From the NCBI GenBank assembly GCA_025360355.1, contig JANYCL010000287.1:1-6097 (forward strand): 6,097 nt of DNA, read 5' to 3'. The notes under the pieces were generated by a model. That model saw only the letters and a list, made by a program, of their open reading frames with translations. It had not been told where the DNA came from and made no database searches. Positions 4,924 through 6,097 of this stretch are shown piece after piece. Source of the DNA: Sphingobacteriaceae bacterium (GTDB lineage: Bacteria; Bacteroidota; Bacteroidia; B-17B0; Aurantibacillaceae). How positions within the stretch are numbered: position 1 is the first letter of the stretch; each line of letters opens with the position of its first letter. The translations under genes were made by a program, and so were the position numbers.

Positions 4924-6097
4924 ATGAACCCATTTAAAGTATTAGTTCCCGTTGGAATTGCATTAGCATTTACTGCTTGTAAATCCGACAATAATGAATT
5001 GTCAAAGATCGAATCAAAAATTCAGGCCGTTGATACAGTTAAACCTATGGAAGAATTCGAATATGTATCGGAACAATTTGCTGATCTGCGTGTATTGCGT
5101 TATAACGTAAAGGATTTTGATAAACTTCCTGCGCAAACAAAAGAACTTTTATATTATTTGTATGAGGCTGCGCTTTGCGGAAGGGATATTACCTGGGATC
5201 AGAATTATAAATACAACTTAACCGTTCGCAAAACTTTAGAGAATATTATTTCTCACCCTAACGAACATCAAGGTGATGCACAATTTAAATCATTCATGAC
5301 TTACGCAAAACGCGTATTTTTCAGCAGCGGAATTCATCATCATTACAGCAGTGATAAATTCATTCCTGAATGTACACAAGAATTTTTCAGGGAAATGTTG
5401 CACCATTCTGATTCAACAACGTTACCAAAATTAGCAGGACAAACAGCAGATCAGTTCGCAGATTTTATCATTCCAATTATTTATGATGAGAAAATTGCTT
5501 CTAAAAAAGTTCAGTTAGATCCGAAAATGGATTTGGTGACTTCATCAGCAGTTAATTTCTACGAAGGTGTGAATGAAAAAGAAGTGACTGCTTATTACGA
5601 TTCGAAAATTGACAAAAAAGATACAACTCCCGTTATGGCAGGTTTAAATACCAAGGTTGTAAAAGAGAACGGAAAAGTTGTTGAGAAAGTTTGGAAGGTT
5701 GGCGGAATGTATTCTGCAGCCATCGAAAAAATTGTTTATTGGTTACAGAAAGCTACTGTCGTTGCAGAAAATCCAAAACAAAAAGAATCACTCGAGAAAT
5801 TAATTAAGTATTATCAAACCGGTAGTCTTGAAGATTTTGATGAATATTGCATCGCTTGGGTTGCAGATACAGAAAGTTTAGTGGATGTTGTGAATGGTTT
5901 TATTGAAGTGTATCAGGATCCGTTAGGACGCAAAGGTTCTTTTGAATCTGTTGTCTCGGTAAAAGATCTGGAAGCGAGTAAACGCATTCATGCTATTGGT
6001 TCTAATGCACAATGGTTTGAAGACAACTCCCCTCTTCTTCCTCAGCATAAAAAGAAAAATGTAAAAGGAATTTCGGCAAAAGTAATTAATGCTGTTG
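4924..6097 (+). CDS. Dipeptidyl peptidase III family (M49) lipoprotein, partial (C-terminus beyond right edge)
   Basis: The first 391 codons of a zinc metallopeptidase that in family members removes dipeptides from the N-terminus of short peptides. The ATG at 4924 gives a lipoprotein signal: MNPFKVLVPVGIALAFTAC with the lipid-attachment cysteine at C19, followed by KSDNN. The protein is therefore probably anchored in the envelope. Family signatures are GIHHHYSSDKF (residues 136-146), NFYEGVNEKEV (211-221), YYQTGSLEDFDEYCIAWV (296-313) and especially GFIEVYQDPLGRKGSFES (325-342), a hallmark of M49 enzymes including the Bacteroides homologue. The HEXXGH zinc helix and the third zinc ligand would lie about 60-90 residues beyond the window, so catalytic integrity cannot be judged. 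Annotation pipelines sometimes mislabel these as dihydrofolate reductase; nothing here supports that. It has its own promoter and is separated from the phosphatase gene by the palindromic element, so co-regulation is doubtful. Confidence 0.88.
   Translation, partial: MNPFKVLVPVGIALAFTACKSDNNELSKIESKIQAVDTVKPMEEFEYVSEQFADLRVLRYNVKDFDKLPAQTKELLYYLYEAALCGRDITWDQNYKYNLTVRKTLENIISHPNEHQGDAQFKSFMTYAKRVFFSSGIHHHYSSDKFIPECTQEFFREMLHHSDSTTLPKLAGQTADQFADFIIPIIYDEKIASKKVQLDPKMDLVTSSAVNFYEGVNEKEVTAYYDSKIDKKDTTPVMAGLNTKVVKENGKVVEKVWKVGGMYSAAIEKIVYWLQKATVVAENPKQKESLEKLIKYYQTGSLEDFDEYCIAWVADTESLVDVVNGFIEVYQDPLGRKGSFESVVSVKDLEASKRIHAIGSNAQWFEDNSPLLPQHKKKNVKGISAKVINAV

Noticed and set aside
1..6097. tRNA, rRNA or known riboswitch
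   Set aside because: No cloverleaf with a CCA end or TTCGA-type T-loop, no conserved rRNA stretches and no recognisable aptamer core were seen on either strand by eye.

Overview
This is an AT-rich window (roughly one third G+C by eye) that reads as a chromosomal segment from a member of the Bacteroidota, probably an environmental or Flavobacteriales/Chitinophagales-like lineage. Four things point there. A fibronectin-III/TANFOR-type surface protein lies at the left end. The central gene fuses periplasmic TPR repeats to a SpoIIE phosphatase. The right-hand gene is a lipoprotein-type M49 peptidase. Its upstream region carries a -33 TTG / -7 TAnnTTTG-like promoter, and Shine-Dalgarno sequences are generally absent.

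Layout. (1) Positions 1-1762, minus strand: 5' part (587 codons) of a secreted multidomain protein with a signal peptide, a TANFOR-like N-terminal domain, two fibronectin-III-like domains and a conserved C-terminal beta-rich region; it runs off the left edge. (2) Positions 1763-1931: gene-free, with two consecutive hairpins, both shaped as intrinsic terminators for minus-strand transcription. The second has a perfect 18-bp stem. (3) Positions 1932-2582, minus: a 216-aa protein of unknown function with a glycine-rich linker and about six 19-21-residue beta-helix-like rungs (bactofilin-like look). (4) Positions 2583-2658: divergent intergenic region. (5) Positions 2659-4626, plus: a 655-aa sensor phosphatase (signal peptide, about seven TPRs, one membrane segment, coiled coil, SpoIIE/PP2C catalytic domain) that has no ATG start. 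(6) Positions 4627-4923: gene-free, holding a 157-bp mirror-symmetric palindromic element (REP/MITE-like) whose two halves show compensatory base-pair changes, followed by a recognisable Bacteroidota promoter. (7) Positions 4924-6097, plus: 5' part of a lipoprotein dipeptidyl peptidase III (M49), running off the right edge before the zinc motif.

The genes do not form an obvious operon: each is set apart by terminators, a divergent spacer or the palindromic element. The region looks like ordinary Bacteroidota chromosome with independent envelope and signalling genes, not a defence or mobile island. The two most unusual items are the covarying palindromic element and the small repeat protein at 1932-2582. 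I found no rRNA, tRNA, CRISPR array, transposase or phage gene.
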